A stretch of DNA of 52,983 nucleotides from Chara braunii (Eukaryota > Streptophyta > Charophyceae > Charales > Characeae): positions 1,980,247 to 2,033,229 of the forward strand of contig BFEA01000075.1 of NCBI GenBank assembly GCA_003427395.1. The letters run 5' to 3'. The translations under genes and the position numbers were made by a program. Shown in pieces: positions 10,161 to 22,029 of the stretch (within the stretch, counting starts at the first letter, position 1; each line of letters starts with the position of its first letter). The notes below the pieces were generated by a model. That model ran no database searches, was not told where the DNA came from, and saw only the letters and a program-made list of their open reading frames with translations.

Positions 10161-11510
10161 AGTGGTGAAGGCTTTGCTCAGTGGAGAACCCTCTGTTAAG
10201 TGGTAGAGGCCATGAGGGTGGACGTTTATCCGATTATGCAGACCAGTCAGCAGCGTTGCTTGTTGGGCAACATCTGTGAACTGTCAGGTCTGCTAATTGG
10301 ACATTATCAAGGGGACATCTGTGAGCTCTCTCTTCTCTCTGGACAGGCAAAGTTCTTCCATAGCACAACCTGAAGGAGCGTCTCCAGATTGGCCATGCCA
10401 ACCATTGCTGACAAAGCTGCATTCACTTACCTTTTTTTTCTCGAAGATTGCACGGACAATTTTCACCCGACCAGTCGTTAGTGAATGACATTTTCACTCG
10501 GCAAGTCTAGTGACTGAACGGACCACATTAATTAATGTCGCATTCGGTCGTTGAAGTCCTGTTGTGAATGTGTTCCTAGGGTTAAGAAGATGATCATTCA
10601 ACACATTGCAAGCATCAGAATGTCTGGAGCTGGAGAGAGGGCACGAGGCATCATACGAAGAAGGGGGATCCGTTTCCGCATTGCACGGGGTTCGTTTAAT
10701 TGATTTTGGAGCTTACCCTAATAGCCCCCCTCATGGAGGCTTTCCATCAATATGGATGAAAATTTGCCAATCCCTTTATTCATAGCTTTACGCTTACGAA
10801 GCAGGAGTTTCTTTATTTCCTTAGCTTTAAATCGGATAGGTTGTTACGGCCTTTCTTTCTTTCTCATTTGTTTATCGCGTTGAAGATCTTAGGTTGGATC
10901 TAGTCTTGTACGTCCTCCTCGAGCAGGACAAAGGTGAGATGATACTGTTACCCCCATGGAGAAGTTTGCAGAGCGTATGTCAACTGAAAGTTCTGTACTC
11001 TAATGGCTGCACAGGGGAGTAAAGCGTTTAGAAGCTGCATCCTACAGAAGACTCAGCAGAGTTGCGAGACGAGCTGCATTGAATTGGTTCGGTGGTTGGC
11101 AAAGGGTAGAGGAATACTGGGGCCAACCGGGTAACTACTACGTGTGAAAGCACCAGTGCATCATACATAGGCCCGCGGGTGTCAGCGTGGAACCCGCACA
11201 ACTTCGGAGGCTTCAGATTTGTTTTTTTCAACGGCGCCCCATGCCGCGCCGCCCCTCCGAGGTTTGCTTGAGGCGACCAAAAACTTTCTGCAAGGCTGGG
11301 GCCATTTACTGGCAGTTTAAGGTTACGCTGGAAACAATTAGGGAGTTGTTTTGTCTGTCTAGAAGACTCTGCGAGATCTGGCTGGTCTGCGTGGTCACCG
11401 AAGGTCACATTCGTTGTGTACATTCCCACAGCTGCAGGGAGATCATCTGCTGATTTCTGTCAGAAGACAGGATGTTAAGATATCCAGATGTCAGTTACTT
11501 CTCGTCGATG
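10161..11510. other. Non-coding stretch, nothing recognised
   Basis: Open frames are short, without domains, and overlap on both strands (for example minus 11028-11429). I found no repeat pairing, RNA gene or transposon signature in this stretch. Confidence 0.5.
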
Positions 11511-11889
11511 TAAGAATTCCCTTTTATAAGGTCTGGCTAGAGTCAGCTCCTTCGTCCGTTGACTCTGTGTTGGATCAGAAAGAGAAAAGCTTTGCTGAGA
11601 GTCTCCCATGTCAACACAAACAACAGGTGGGGCGTGACTGTCTCAGGGATTTCAATTTGACAAACACGAGGTGAGCATCCGCGGTATAGCCCTAAGAATC
11701 CCTTTTCTTTGGGTCTGGCTAGAGTCAGCTCCTTCATCTGTTCATTCTGTGTGGGATCGGAAAGAGAAAGGCAGGATTTGCTGAGTGTCTGTGCTATAGC
11801 CCCCTGTCAACGCAAACAACAGGCGGGGTGTGACTGTCTCGTGGATTTCAATTTGAAAAACGCGAGGTGCACGTCTGCAGTTTAGCCCC
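11511..11889. repeat. Tandem duplication, unit about 182 bp
   Basis: Unit one (about 11511-11692) and unit two (about 11693-11889) share TAAGAAT-CCCTTTT, GTCTGGCTAGAGTCAGCTCC, a CAA-CAAACAACAGG-GGGG phrase, GACTGTCTC-GGATTTCAATT and the GCGAGGTG ending. They differ by substitutions and a short insertion in unit two. Neither unit carries a long frame. Confidence 0.88.
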
Positions 11890-12149
11890 TATCACACCAA
11901 CGAAGGGAGGGGCATAACTGCACACACAGTTGGCAAGGCGGAGGTTGCTGTGACCACGAATGGCATTCGCTGCATGCAGTCTCAGAACTGTCTTGATACT
12001 GATCTGGAAGCAGGGGCAAAAACCGGGTGAACATTGGAGGAGACTGACTGGCTGGTGAAGTACCAAGGAGGCAAGGGAACACGTCTAGGCTGATATAGCT
12101 GTCCACGAGCTGCAAGTGGGGGATTCTGCAAGATAGCACGGGAAGGATC

Positions 12150-12425
12150 CCAGTACTTGTTTCCACTGCTTCGGAATCCTGAACTTCTCTCTCAGTTCGT
12201 AAAATAGTGACAGTTGCCAAGGCCGATTGGATTGTCGGCTGCCAGCCTCAGGTGCATCTGCAGAGGAAAGGTACGTACGATGTCGACAAAAGCGGAGAAG
12301 TACTTGTTTCCACTGCATTGGGCTCATTCTGTTTTCAGAGTAAACATCGACAGTTATTGAGGCCGGTTTGTCTGCTGCTGCCAGCCTCAGCTGCATGTGC
12401 AGAGGGAGAGGATATGAGATTGACA
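12150..12425. repeat. Direct repeat pair, offset about 147 bp
   Basis: TACTTGTTTCCACTGC occurs at about 12153 and 12300. Each is followed by a GACAGTT-GAGGCCG-type phrase and then GCTGCCAGCCTCAG-TGCAT-TGCAGAGG. The two copies are diverged, so the duplication is not recent. Confidence 0.8.
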
Positions 12426-13320
12426 GAGTCGAGACGAGAGCCTGGGCGTCTCAGCAAGCAGATGGTGACATGTGGGTGCCAATCGTGGAGGTCGCACTGG
12501 ACTGTTAAGGTTACCTACTTCTGTTATAGATGGGCGTGGGTCCTGGACGGTCCCGGGTCCAGTTGCCGTGTTCTTGAAGTGACCTGGTGTTGTTCCAGAT
12601 CAGAAGATTTCTAGCGCTGGTGTGTTCCCCGGTTCTTTGGCAGCAGTATGGATGCAATGCTGGTTTAGCTGAGTCAGGTTCGTCTCGTGACCTGTGCAGA
12701 AACAGAACGAGTGATGGTTCAACTTTCATCTCTCCTTTGGTGGGGGTAACATCATCTCACCTTATTGATTTTTTCCTTCAGGTTCATCATGAACTGTTTC
12801 CATGTGTCATTTCTTGACCTTTGGGTCGGCGAATTGTGTATAAAGAGGTTGATGTGTTTAGATAAATGAATGTTTAAGCACTTCACGGACGTTGGTTGAC
12901 AGTTTTGTTATTTTTTCTTTTTTCGTTTTTCGACAGTTTTGTCCTTTCTCCAGATCTGTTTCCGGCTTTTTTTTTTTTTCTTTTTTTTTTCAGCTTGTGA
13001 TCTCTTGGTCTCTCCTTCTCCTTGATTGTTGCTGCCTCTATTTCTCTTCGTTTCTGCCACTTTTGATTGTTTGTCATTACGCAGTTCATCCCGCTTTGTG
13101 AGGGTTGGATCTGCGCTGCCATCCTGCTTTGTCTCTGAGGCGCTTCCTTATTGGGCCGCGCTCCACTACTCAACACTCTACGTGGATGCTTTCTGGATGA
13201 GGTGCATTCCGACGAGTCCAACATTTAGAATGTATCGGGATGATTATGAGCTCCTGATACATATAGAGTGTTGTGTGGTGGAGCAAGACCCACTATCTGC
13301 AAATTTTGTGTTTGTGTTTG
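12426..13320. other. Non-coding, T-rich stretch
   Basis: T-rich runs lie near 12905-12935 and 12967-12990. No gene, RNA or transposon signature is visible. Confidence 0.5.
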
Positions 13321-13330
13321 TGTGTGTGCG

Positions 13331-13332
13331 AG

Positions 13333-13386
<54 letters not shown>
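13331..13386. repeat. (TG)n microsatellite
   Basis: A long pure TG run, preceded by a degenerate TTTGTGTTTGTG stretch from about 13306. Cys/Val-rich or Thr/His-rich translations across it are artefacts. Confidence 0.95.
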
Positions 13387-13391
<5 letters not shown>

Positions 13392-13791
13392 GTTACTAAC
13401 AACCTATCAGTCGACGCGGCGAGCTGCACAGAAAAGGCACATCAAGAAACATACCAGAAAAATAAATCGTCCACTTCATATGGCATGACCAAAACAAGCA
13501 AATAAAGAAAAGCTGAATGCCCTACTGTTGAAGCCAAACAGACTAGAACATGGGGAGAGGCAGGGAGCAGCAAACAGGAGGTAATGTACACTGAGGAGAC
13601 GTATGAGGCACATAGATGACAATCAACAACAAAACACATAGGCTGGAGGGCACGGGGGAGGCGGGCGGGCACAAAAGACACGATAAGACGAAGCAAAGAC
13701 AGCGAGCTAAGAAATAAGTAGTACCCACGGAAGACATAGACATAGGCTCAAGGGCGAAGGCAAGGTGAGTGGACAGACACACAGTGGGAAC
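13387..13791. other. A/G-rich stretch bordering a minisatellite
   Basis: No gene recognised. Composition changes from the TG run to a GGCA/GACA-rich sequence that continues into the minisatellite. Minus-strand frames rich in Cys, Leu and Pro come from this composition. Confidence 0.5.
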
Positions 13792-14110
13792 AGCACACTG
13801 GCAGGGCAGGGAGGCAATATGATGAACAAGCAGCGGACGAAGGAGGGCACAGGGCAAACAGCACACTGGCAAGGCAGGGAGGCACTATGATGAACAAGCA
13901 GCGGACGAAGGAGGGCACGGGGCAAACAGCACACTGGCAAGGCAGGGACACACTTAACAGGGCAAACAGCACACTGGCAAGGCAGGGAGGCACTGTGATG
14001 AACAACAAGCGGACGAAGGCTGGAGGGCACNGGGGAGGNGGGGGGAGCAAACNAGCAGCACGTAACAGGGCGAACANCACAAGGCAAGGGAAGGCATGGT
14101 GGAGGCAGGN
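13792..14110. repeat. Minisatellite, period 68-69 bp
   Basis: Copies containing GCACACTGGCAAGGCAGG and ATGAACAAGCAGCGGACGA start near 13792, 13861 and 13929. A shortened unit and a diverged unit (with CAACAAGCGGACGAAGG) follow. Several single N bases (14031, 14039, 14053, 14077, 14110) show that base calling failed here, as expected in a tandem array. Confidence 0.88.
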
Positions 14111-16148
14111 GGGGAGACAAACAGCCCAAAGCAGCAGGGAAACAACAGCGAGCCAAACAGCAGCAAGGCAAAAGTAGCAACCAAAAAACTAAGTATGACA
14201 AAAAGACACAGACCAAAAAAAATAAAGATGAAAGATTGTTTCGCCGGAGTTGCACCGACTCATCAGGAGGCTGAACCCTCGACAATCTGCGGGAATCTCC
14301 GTATTAGATGGTTTGGGTCATGAACCCTTTGACCCTTGTTGACGGCAGATTGTCCCCAAGCGGAACATAGCAGCGGGCGGCAACCCTGTGGAGCACCAGG
14401 CAGCACAGTAGAGGCAACACGGCTGCACAACGCCAAAAACGACTGCAAGGAAAGACATGGCACGCAGCGCGGAAACATGGAAGGCACAGCCAGTGGATGA
14501 GCAGCACGGCAGCGCAGCAGCGAAGCGCAAGGCAACACCAACAACACAGCCACACCGCACAGCGAACACATCAACCTGCAAAGAACCACATGCAAGGCAA
14601 GCGGGACAGGCAGCAGGGCAGCGGCGGAGCGCAGACGAGGACGTCCACACATCCAACACGGAGCAAAGCAGCACCTGACCTACTCACATCACGATTGAAC
14701 CCCGCAGACTGTTGGTTCCCACCACCCACTGAGCCAGGGAGTCACTCCGACGAGCATCTGTCATCACCCATAAGCAACACAGACAACCCAAACTGAGGAG
14801 CCCCCATAAGAGTGCAGTAGGCACTCCAAACGAGGTACCAACCGACTGTTTAGCACTGCTCAAGGGTGCTCCGTTGGGCACACAAAAAAACTACTTGGAA
14901 AAAGCTCAGGAGGACAGACAACAAGAGAAAGACTTACAGACATAATACTGATTGTGTGTGTGTGTGCGTGTGTAAATGTTTGTCTTTCCTCTCCATCTAC
15001 CCTACTTTACTATATGATAACATCATTCGACAGGAGGATTTTTTAAATGAACCAGACTTCAATAGTGCCAACGCAAATCACACGCATCATGCTGGTACAA
15101 AGCTGCTGGCATTATGTGTCGAATTCACTGTGCTGTCTCTTAAGCGTACTATCATCCACCATGCAGAACACAGAAGGCATATTCTCTTTTCTCTTCTTTC
15201 TTTTGATACAATCCTTTACATGTTCCCGGCCACATTCTCTTCTGGGAAATGTCAGTCCAGTCCCTCTTCCACGAGACCACCGGCAAGTCCGAATGACATC
15301 CAGTAACCACGCTTCATTCCACTTTGAACGGCATTGATTGCTCACTGGATAAAGAAAAAAAACAAGGATTTACTATCTGCTACAACCTGCTTGCGAGTTG
15401 CAGCAAGTGGGAACTCAGAGACTTGCAGATCTGGGTGAGGATAACCACCTACACACTGAACCAAACAATGTGTAAGGTTTTTTTTTTCCGCGAAGAATAG
15501 AATCTGACCCAAGAAACAATATGATTGAGAGGCCCTTCTGGACCCACAACAACCAGAGATCACTACCAATGAGGGCAAAGAAACGGTTCCAATCATCACC
15601 CAGTCAGGTCCTCCCACAGACCATAGTGGCTTGACAGAAGATGCTTCCCCCACGTAGACAGAACCATTACCCCCCGACCAGGCTAAAGACCTCGACAGAC
15701 GGACCCCTGACTTTGCAGGAACTCCAGTTAAACCTCCGGTACCTTTCCCAGCTATTTTGTCGAGACGCGCGGGGTAACGCGGGAGGCCGGCGGGGTTCGG
15801 TGCTACCGGACCGGAATGGCTGGCAGCGCCAGCCAAAATGAGTCCCGCGCCGGTTCGTTTTTTTCTTGACGCGCAGGACGATTCTAGGCTCGGCATCTAT
15901 AGCTGAGAAAGGTACGGGCGGTTTAATCCTAGATATAATGGGAAATTAAAAAAGAAAACTGGGAATCGACTGACGCAGTGACCAAAACGTTCCCGGTTTT
16001 ATTTTTGGCCTAATGGGGGACCGGGGACCTACTTCCAAGTTCCAGCTCTTTTCAACCGCTGGGATAAACACGCTTGGACAAGGTTTTGGGCTCCAGTGTG
16101 GTGTTGCTCTCTCCTAATCCAAAAAGGCAACTGAGAACAACTTAAATG
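14111..16148. other. Non-coding stretch, nothing firmly recognised
   Basis: A short (TG)n run is at about 14954-14970. A GC-rich patch at about 15757-15850 contains a small hairpin (GGCTGGC AGC GCCAGCC). The longest frame is minus 15342-15896, which lacks any recognisable domain and reads through homopolymers. I do not call a gene. Confidence 0.45.
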
Positions 16149-16260
16149 AAATGACAGACCGATCTCCCCACTAACGGTCCTGTATAAGATAGGGGCTAAG
16201 GCTATGGCCGACAAATGTTTCCACGTAGACCAAGGATTCAAGGAAGGTTTATCCTTTTCG
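16149..16260 (+). pseudogene. LINE reverse transcriptase fragment
   Basis: The plus strand reads NDRPISPLTVLYKIGAKAMA followed by a VDQGFKEG phrase. This matches the conserved RT motif-2 region of plant LINEs (NYRPISLL, YKI-AKAMA-R) and the following DQ-GF motif, with the residues between deleted. It is a short scrap from a different LINE lineage than the two large elements at 27 and 46 kb, whose equivalent reads NYRPITLLPVPYKLVAKAL. A SINE-like copy follows immediately in opposite orientation. Confidence 0.72.
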
Positions 16261-16385
16261 GTTTGTTTGTTTTTTTAACCAGGGGGAAGGATACGAGCAT
16301 ATTCCCACGGTACTCTGTGTCCCCTGTGCTCCAGTCTATTGGTGGGGGGAAGCGTCACCAGCTGGAAACCGAGTCCCAGAGTCCC
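16261..16385 (-). mobile_element. SINE-like retroposon copy
   Basis: Minus-strand reading: GGGACTCTGGGACTCGGTTT, CCAGCTGGTG, CCCCACCAATAGA, a variable segment, then TTAACC-type sequence into an A-rich tail (T-rich 16261-16276 on plus). Same family as 1353-1422 and the 37-43 kb copies. It lies directly against the LINE RT scrap. Confidence 0.65.
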
Positions 16386-18380
16386 AAATACAGCATTCTG
16401 ATCTGGATGTACTGGGAGCATTACCTGACTTCAGCTTATGAAAGTCTGAGAAATGAGAAGAGATGATACCCAGGGGGGGGGGGGGGGGGTGGGGGGGGTG
16501 TAAGCTGGATGCGGCTGCTGGCTCCGGTGGGCTCGGGAGCCAGACTCACCACCCTCCTTATGAAAACCTTCTGTCCCAAGTCAGCTAGTGAACGGTCGAT
16601 TCGGAAGTGACTGAAGTCAAATTCTTGTCTGCGCTCGCGTCCCACCTAGCATGACACTAGGTAGTTAGAGCACTAGAAGTGTGCGAAGAAACATAGCAAT
16701 CACGAGACGTTCATCAGTCCTTCACAGCTGCAGCATACACAGCCAAGACTCACACACAGCCTTGACAGTCAGTCTTTTTGCAGAATCTCCACTATAGACA
16801 GGGGATGGGGTGGGGATAAGTTGGGGAAGTCTGTTCCCGGTCTCAGTGGCACGTTGGGGTCGAAATCGCTGTCCAGTCATCAAAATTGCAGCTGATAATT
16901 CCTGACGATGTTGAACCCTGGCTGCTCGTTCTGCTCATTCCGCTATTGTCCCTGCTGTTGTGTGTCTCCAGGCCAGGTCACCAACTGCGAGATGGTTTTG
17001 GTTATGTCTTTTTTTTTGTGTACAAATACTACAAAATTCATTTTTTGCTTGGCTGACTGCCACTGGTTGGTGATTTTTTTTTCTTCCCTTTCTTTTCCTT
17101 TCTTTGTTCGTTTGTAGGAAAAGTTGGAAAACCAAGTCTGCTTGATTTATTCGATCACCTCCCCTCCCCTTCCATTTTTGCTCCCTCCATCACCTAGATG
17201 CACCTCTGCCACCGAAGTACCAGAGAATGGTTCGCTTGCCTACTCAGGCAAAACATGTTTTCCCTGAAGCAGCCGCCTTGCAAGTGGGGGCAGTATCCCG
17301 CCAGCAACGCCCGTCAATCCCACGGCCAGACCGCTCCAGGGACAGTTTTCTGCCAGATCCCGTCCCGCCAGCGTCACATCAGCGCAGACGAGGGGCGTTG
17401 TAGGAAAATGTGTTCTATGGTTTCCATTCTGCAAGGGATAGATCTGCAGGCACCTTTTGCACCATAGCAGTGCCCGGCCCAGCCCGTTGTTCGTCAGCAG
17501 TCATCAGTGAGCTGTATGCTGGAATGAGGTGATCTTGGCTCACTCAAGTTTGCTTTCCTGGAACAACTGGATTGGCGTTAGTAGGTGGTTGCTGATGTTG
17601 AGTTGCCGCTGCCATCTTTTTCATTCACTATGCCCCACAGTGTCAGGCGGCCACAAGTAGTGCGCCGCCTGAAAGTGGCAGTTTTGGAACTTAGGCACAA
17701 GGACAAGTCCGTGCAATGACGGTATTCTGGTTTGACCAGGCAGCAAAATTACGGGGACCCAGAGCACCCCTAAGATTGGAGGTGTCGATCGGTGAGACTA
17801 GCCCTCAGAATTGGCGAGAGAGACTACCTCTTCTACCGCGCTGGCGTCTATCTTATTTCCGCCGCTCCGAGCTTGTTTCCGAAACAACTGGCCGCAGATG
17901 GGTGATATGAGAATAGGCCTAGGCGTGGTCCCTTTTATGCTGCGCAACTGGCACAGGAATGAAGCCTCGGATTTCATTAATTTTAATATTAAAATAAAAA
18001 ATGAGAAAAATAATTAAAATGGTAGACGGAAAGAAAAAAAAAGAATATTCACCATTTTTCTTTTGATGGAAATGCTTTTGTCTTCGTTATTTTCAATAAT
18101 AGAATTAAGAAATAAGAAAAATAATTAAAAATGATTATTAAATAATCGACTGAATTTTGATCAGATTATTTGCGATCGGATTTACCCCCGGATTATTTAT
18201 TTACTCTAAATCTAACGATTTTCTCTAATTCCCGGTAATCGGGATCGTTTGCGTGAGTTACCTGACTTAGCCTCGCTGCAACCTGTGTGATATGAGTGGG
18301 TGTGCGTTTGATGATCAACGCAGTATCGTTACTGGGATTATTTTGAGATGGATCGTGTGGCTTTACTATACTTTGTGCGG
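16386..18380. other. Non-coding; G run, then AT-rich tract
   Basis: A poly-G run lies at about 16471-16498. An A/T-rich tract spans about 17970-18240 with many AATTAA and TTATT words. No gene or element recognised. Confidence 0.5.
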
Positions 18381-18389
18381 TTGCTGGTT

Positions 18390-18720
18390 TGGTTCGGGCC
18401 CGACAGTCAGGCTTGGGGCAGGTTCGGGACTATTATGACATGGATGCACGGTCCGGCGTTGACACGATACAGTGGACTGGCATTAGTTTTCAGGTTCGGG
18501 ACAGACTCGACGCCGGTATGGTGCAGACTATTCAGGTTCGGTATTGGCATGGTAATGGTTTGATACTCCCGAGGGGCCGCGNCATTGCACGGTATCAACA
18601 TTTTCAGGCTCCGTATTGGTTCGACAACGGTATGGTACACGCCACTGCATTATTTTCAGATATTGTTTCAGCAACGGTACTACAGGTTCAGTATTGAACC
18701 ATCCTCGACACGGTGCAAAT
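18390..18720. repeat. Degenerate tandem array of CAGGTTCGG(G/T)A units
   Basis: The phrase TTCAGGTTCGGGA or a close variant (CAGGTTCGGTATTGG, CAGGCTCCGTATTGG, CAGGTTCAGTATTG), usually followed by ACGGTATGGT-type words, recurs about six times at irregular spacing of roughly 50-70 bp. One N lies at 18582. It is an old, diverged array. Confidence 0.6.
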
Positions 18721-19271
18721 TATAGTAGACCTCGATGTTTATTTCGAGTTCGTCATCGGTACAGTAACGGTGCAGGTTGCTGCGGTGTGCCACTCCGCTA
18801 TTATTGGTTGAGGCCTTAGGACCGGTGGTATGAGTTCCCGGTGCTGCCGCAGGTATTGCTGGGTATCCATGGACAGTGTCCGTACCCTCGTTGTTGTAGA
18901 CCTATGGACCCGGGTTTCCAGTAACCCATGACCAGCGACTGCAGTCCGGCTATAGCCTGGGTGTTGGGCCTGGTACTAGAGGTACAAAGAGTGCTAACCC
19001 TCAACAATGAACAGGTACCGCTGAGGGCCAGGAATGAGCTCGTGGGAGCTGGGACCGAGACAGGATATAGGACAGACCACGGGAAAGCCAAGGGGAACAA
19101 GCGGGACAGTATCCAGAGGCGAGCAAGGCGTACACAGCAGGCCCCAACCCGTTTCAGGGAGGAGGAGCGGAGCGCCAGGCGTGCATCGCATGCACTCAGT
19201 TGACTTGAAGAGGACCATGATGGGGCGAAAGGGGGGATTCCACTCGGGCAAAGCGTGCACCGCGGACAGAA

Positions 19272-19401
19272 AGCACACTGGGGAGTGACTGACAGCACAC
19301 TGGGGAGTGACAGACAGCACACTGGGGAGTGACTAACAGCACACTGGGGGGTGACAGACAACACACTGGGGAGTGACTAATAGCACACTGGGAGTGACAA
19401 G
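19272..19401. repeat. 22-bp minisatellite, six copies
   Basis: AGCACACTGGGGAGTGAC plus a four-base variable end is repeated head to tail every 22 bp, with the last copy shortened. The array lies about 95 bp from the assembly gap, and the gap may reflect further repeats. Confidence 0.95.
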
Positions 19402-19494
19402 TCCACACTGACGAGCCGAGATGCAGGCTGACCCTGAAGGGAGAGAGTGTGTGACAGGTTGAGTAATAGATTGGCAGACATCTTGCGGACGGTG

Positions 19495-20239
19495 NNNNNN
19501 NNNNNNNNNNNNNNNNNNNNNNNNNNNNNNNNNNNNNNNNNNNNNNNNNNNNNNNNNNNNNNNNNNNNNNNNNNNNNNNNNNNNNNNNNNNNNNNNNNNN
19601 NNNNNNNNNNNNNNNNNNNNNNNNNNNNNNNNNNNNNNNNNNNNNNNNNNNNNNNNNNNNNNNNNNNNNNNNNNNNNNNNNNNNNNNNNNNNNNNNNNNN
19701 NNNNNNNNNNNNNNNNNNNNNNNNNNNNNNNNNNNNNNNNNNNNNNNNNNNNNNNNNNNNNNNNNNNNNNNNNNNNNNNNNNNNNNNNNNNNNNNNNNNN
19801 NNNNNNNNNNNNNNNNNNNNNNNNNNNNNNNNNNNNNNNNNNNNNNNNNNNNNNNNNNNNNNNNNNNNNNNNNNNNNNNNNNNNNNNNNNNNNNNNNNNN
19901 NNNNNNNNNNNNNNNNNNNNNNNNNNNNNNNNNNNNNNNNNNNNNNNNNNNNNNNNNNNNNNNNNNNNNNNNNNNNNNNNNNNNNNNNNNNNNNNNNNNN
20001 NNNNNNNNNNNNNNNNNNNNNNNNNNNNNNNNNNNNNNNNNNNNNNNNNNNNNNNNNNNNNNNNNNNNNNNNNNNNNNNNNNNNNNNNNNNNNNNNNNNN
20101 NNNNNNNNNNNNNNNNNNNNNNNNNNNNNNNNNNNNNNNNNNNNNNNNNNNNNNNNNNNNNNNNNNNNNNNNNNNNNNNNNNNNNNNNNNNNNNNNNNNN
20201 NNNNNNNNNNNNNNNNNNNNNNNNNNNNNNNNNNNNNNN
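19495..20239. other. Assembly gap (745 N)
   Basis: An uninterrupted N run. Anything spanning it, including apparent open frames, is unsupported. Flanking unique sequence does not show what is missing. Confidence 1.
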
Positions 20240-20414
20240 CCAGCGGAAGGTTCACTCTCGTTTTGCACATTTCGAGAGCAGTGCAGCGAGGGCCATTATC
20301 CTGAGTAGCATGACGACTTGAGCCTCCATACACGCTATTTCCCCATTCGTCTTAACGACGTGCTTGAGTTGGGATCGCGGTCAGCAGGCGAGGTGAGGGA
20401 GACGTGTTCTCCAA

Positions 20415-20416
<2 letters not shown>

Positions 20417-20445
<29 letters not shown>

Positions 20446-20545
20446 GTAGCAGGGCAGCAGAGAGAGAGTGGCAGCGCAGCACAGAGAGAGAGGAGGGGAG
20501 AGACTGAGCAGAAAGATCCAGAGAGTGAGAGAGAAAGTCTGTTTT
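20417..20545. repeat. GA-rich microsatellite region
   Basis: Runs of GAGA with CAGCAGAG interruptions, followed by a T-rich block to about 20600. The Glu/Arg-rich translation is an artefact of composition. Confidence 0.85.
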
Positions 20546-20944
20546 TATTTTTTTTATTTTTTTTTCCTTATTCTTTTTTATCTTTTTGCTTTTAATTATT
20601 TATTTATTCCTTTAACTCGGGCTCCTCGCTCCTGGCATCGCTCGCTACCGAATATATCCAATTTTGAACTTGTGGGCTAGCCGCTAGACAAATCAAGCAC
20701 GCTGAAAGGACTGTTGACTGACAACNGGGTTAACACTTGGATCCCGGTAATTACCCCACTCGAAGTGGAGTAGCTGAACAGTTATTCATCAGCCTACATT
20801 GCTGAAGGGCAGTGGGATTACNAGTTTGGTCCCTGATAATCACTCGGAGTCGTCGAAGTGGGGTGGTCGATCAGTTCACTGGATTATCCATAAGACAAGT
20901 CAAGTTCACCAATTGGCGGCAGGACCACCGGTAGGTCTGTAAAA

Positions 20945-20997
<53 letters not shown>
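20945..20997. repeat. (TAA)n microsatellite
   Basis: About fourteen TAA/ATA triplets followed by an A-rich tail. The poly-Tyr minus-strand reading is an artefact. Confidence 0.95.
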
Positions 20998-20998
<1 letters not shown>

Positions 20999-21846
20999 TA
21001 AAAAAATGAGTGGTTAATTGTATCATAATATCTCTGAACAGTCGAGACCGCTGAATAGCATGCATGATTATTGGCGAAACCAGGGCCTCTCAAAGCGAAC
21101 ACTTAAATCACCAACCGACAAACAGCTTGTGAACGGTCGGATTTCCTCATTTGCTCATAGGGTCATTTGCGAAGTGGGTAAGATTGAGCTGCCATCGTGG
21201 CGCTGCGGAACAGTTGAAGGAGAGANAGAGAGAACGCAAGGGCAGGAGAGGGTGTCGAGAGCCTTGGATTGAAAACTGACTGTGCTGTGACTACTTCCCC
21301 CTTGGAATGTGATCTATTCTTCCTCTGCTATCACCGATAAAACTTGCTGAATCTGAAAGCCGTGACCGTCNGAGAAACAGGAAAATTAATATCGGACAGC
21401 ANATATCGTCCAGATTTACAAACTGTTGGTGACTAAACGAAAGTTGTCGGTAAGCTGGGCCGACAGGCAACTCTAACATCAGACACCCTGCTGGTCGCTG
21501 AGGACCTCGGATGCGGGCGCGGCGAGTGACAGGCGCCGTTGCCCTTGGCTTCAGCGACAAGCGGGCGCCCCTCTCCGGGTTTCCCCACACAGCGCTCTTT
21601 TGATTCTTTAGATGGAGAAAGTAGAGATGGGAGGTTGGATACAGAAGAACCCGACTGAATTTGATGCGAGAAGGAAGGTGGTGAAGGCCTGTTACAGTAT
21701 GGCCTGGACCCCACAGCTTTGCGGATGGAAAAGTGTTTTGCCGGCGATAAGCGGGCAAAAAAAAGAAAAAAAAAAGAAGCGGGCAAACAATTTTGGCCTC
21801 GTTTTCATCGAGAGAGCCAGCGGTTCAAGTCCGTGATTACCCAGAT
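20998..21846. other. Non-coding stretch with single N bases
   Basis: No gene recognised. Single N bases at 20726, 20822, 21226, 21371 and 21402 in and around it indicate low assembly quality. Minus frames 21291-21758 and 21433-21786 have no domain content. The phrase CCCCACAGCTTTGCGGATGGAAAAGTG at about 21710 matches the terminal region of the PIF/Harbinger element at 41437, so a terminal scrap of that family lies here. Confidence 0.45.
21708..21737 (+). mobile_element. PIF/Harbinger terminal scrap
   Basis: GGACCCCACAGCTTTGCGGA followed by TGGAAAAGTG is nearly identical to the left terminus of the 41437-42657 element (ACCCCACAACTTTGCGGATG). Only the first 30 bp or so match and no partner terminus is seen nearby, so this is a solo or heavily deleted end. 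Confidence 0.6.
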
Positions 21847-21940
21847 GGGAAAATAGCTTAGTTGGTTAGAGTGCTGGGATCCAGAGCAGATGATGTTGAG
21901 ATCAAAAGGTTGGTGACTCAATTTTTATCTGAAGAGCTTA
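21847..21940 (+). ncRNA. tRNA-like 5' half, possible tRNA relic or SINE head
   Basis: GGGAAAATAGCTTAGTTGGT followed by TAGAGTGCTGG matches the 5' half of a tRNA (acceptor start, D-arm with AGTTGGTTAGAG). The 3' half (GATCAAAAGGTTGGTGACTCA) is only a poor T-arm match. It lies at the left edge of the mitochondrial-like block, so it could be an altered mitochondrial tRNA or an unrelated tRNA-type retroposon head. Confidence 0.35.
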
Positions 21941-22029
21941 AACTGGAGCTTAATCAACAGGTGCGAAGCACAAAAAGTCATAATGGGATATGTCTTCTAA
22001 GTACCCAGCATATGAAGATGGAAAGCGTA

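Noticed and set aside
15342-15896. 184-residue minus-strand frame as a gene
   Set aside because: No domain, low-quality composition, runs through homopolymers and lacks splice or neighbour support.
19333-20333. Long open frames across 19333-20333
   Set aside because: They consist almost wholly of the N gap.
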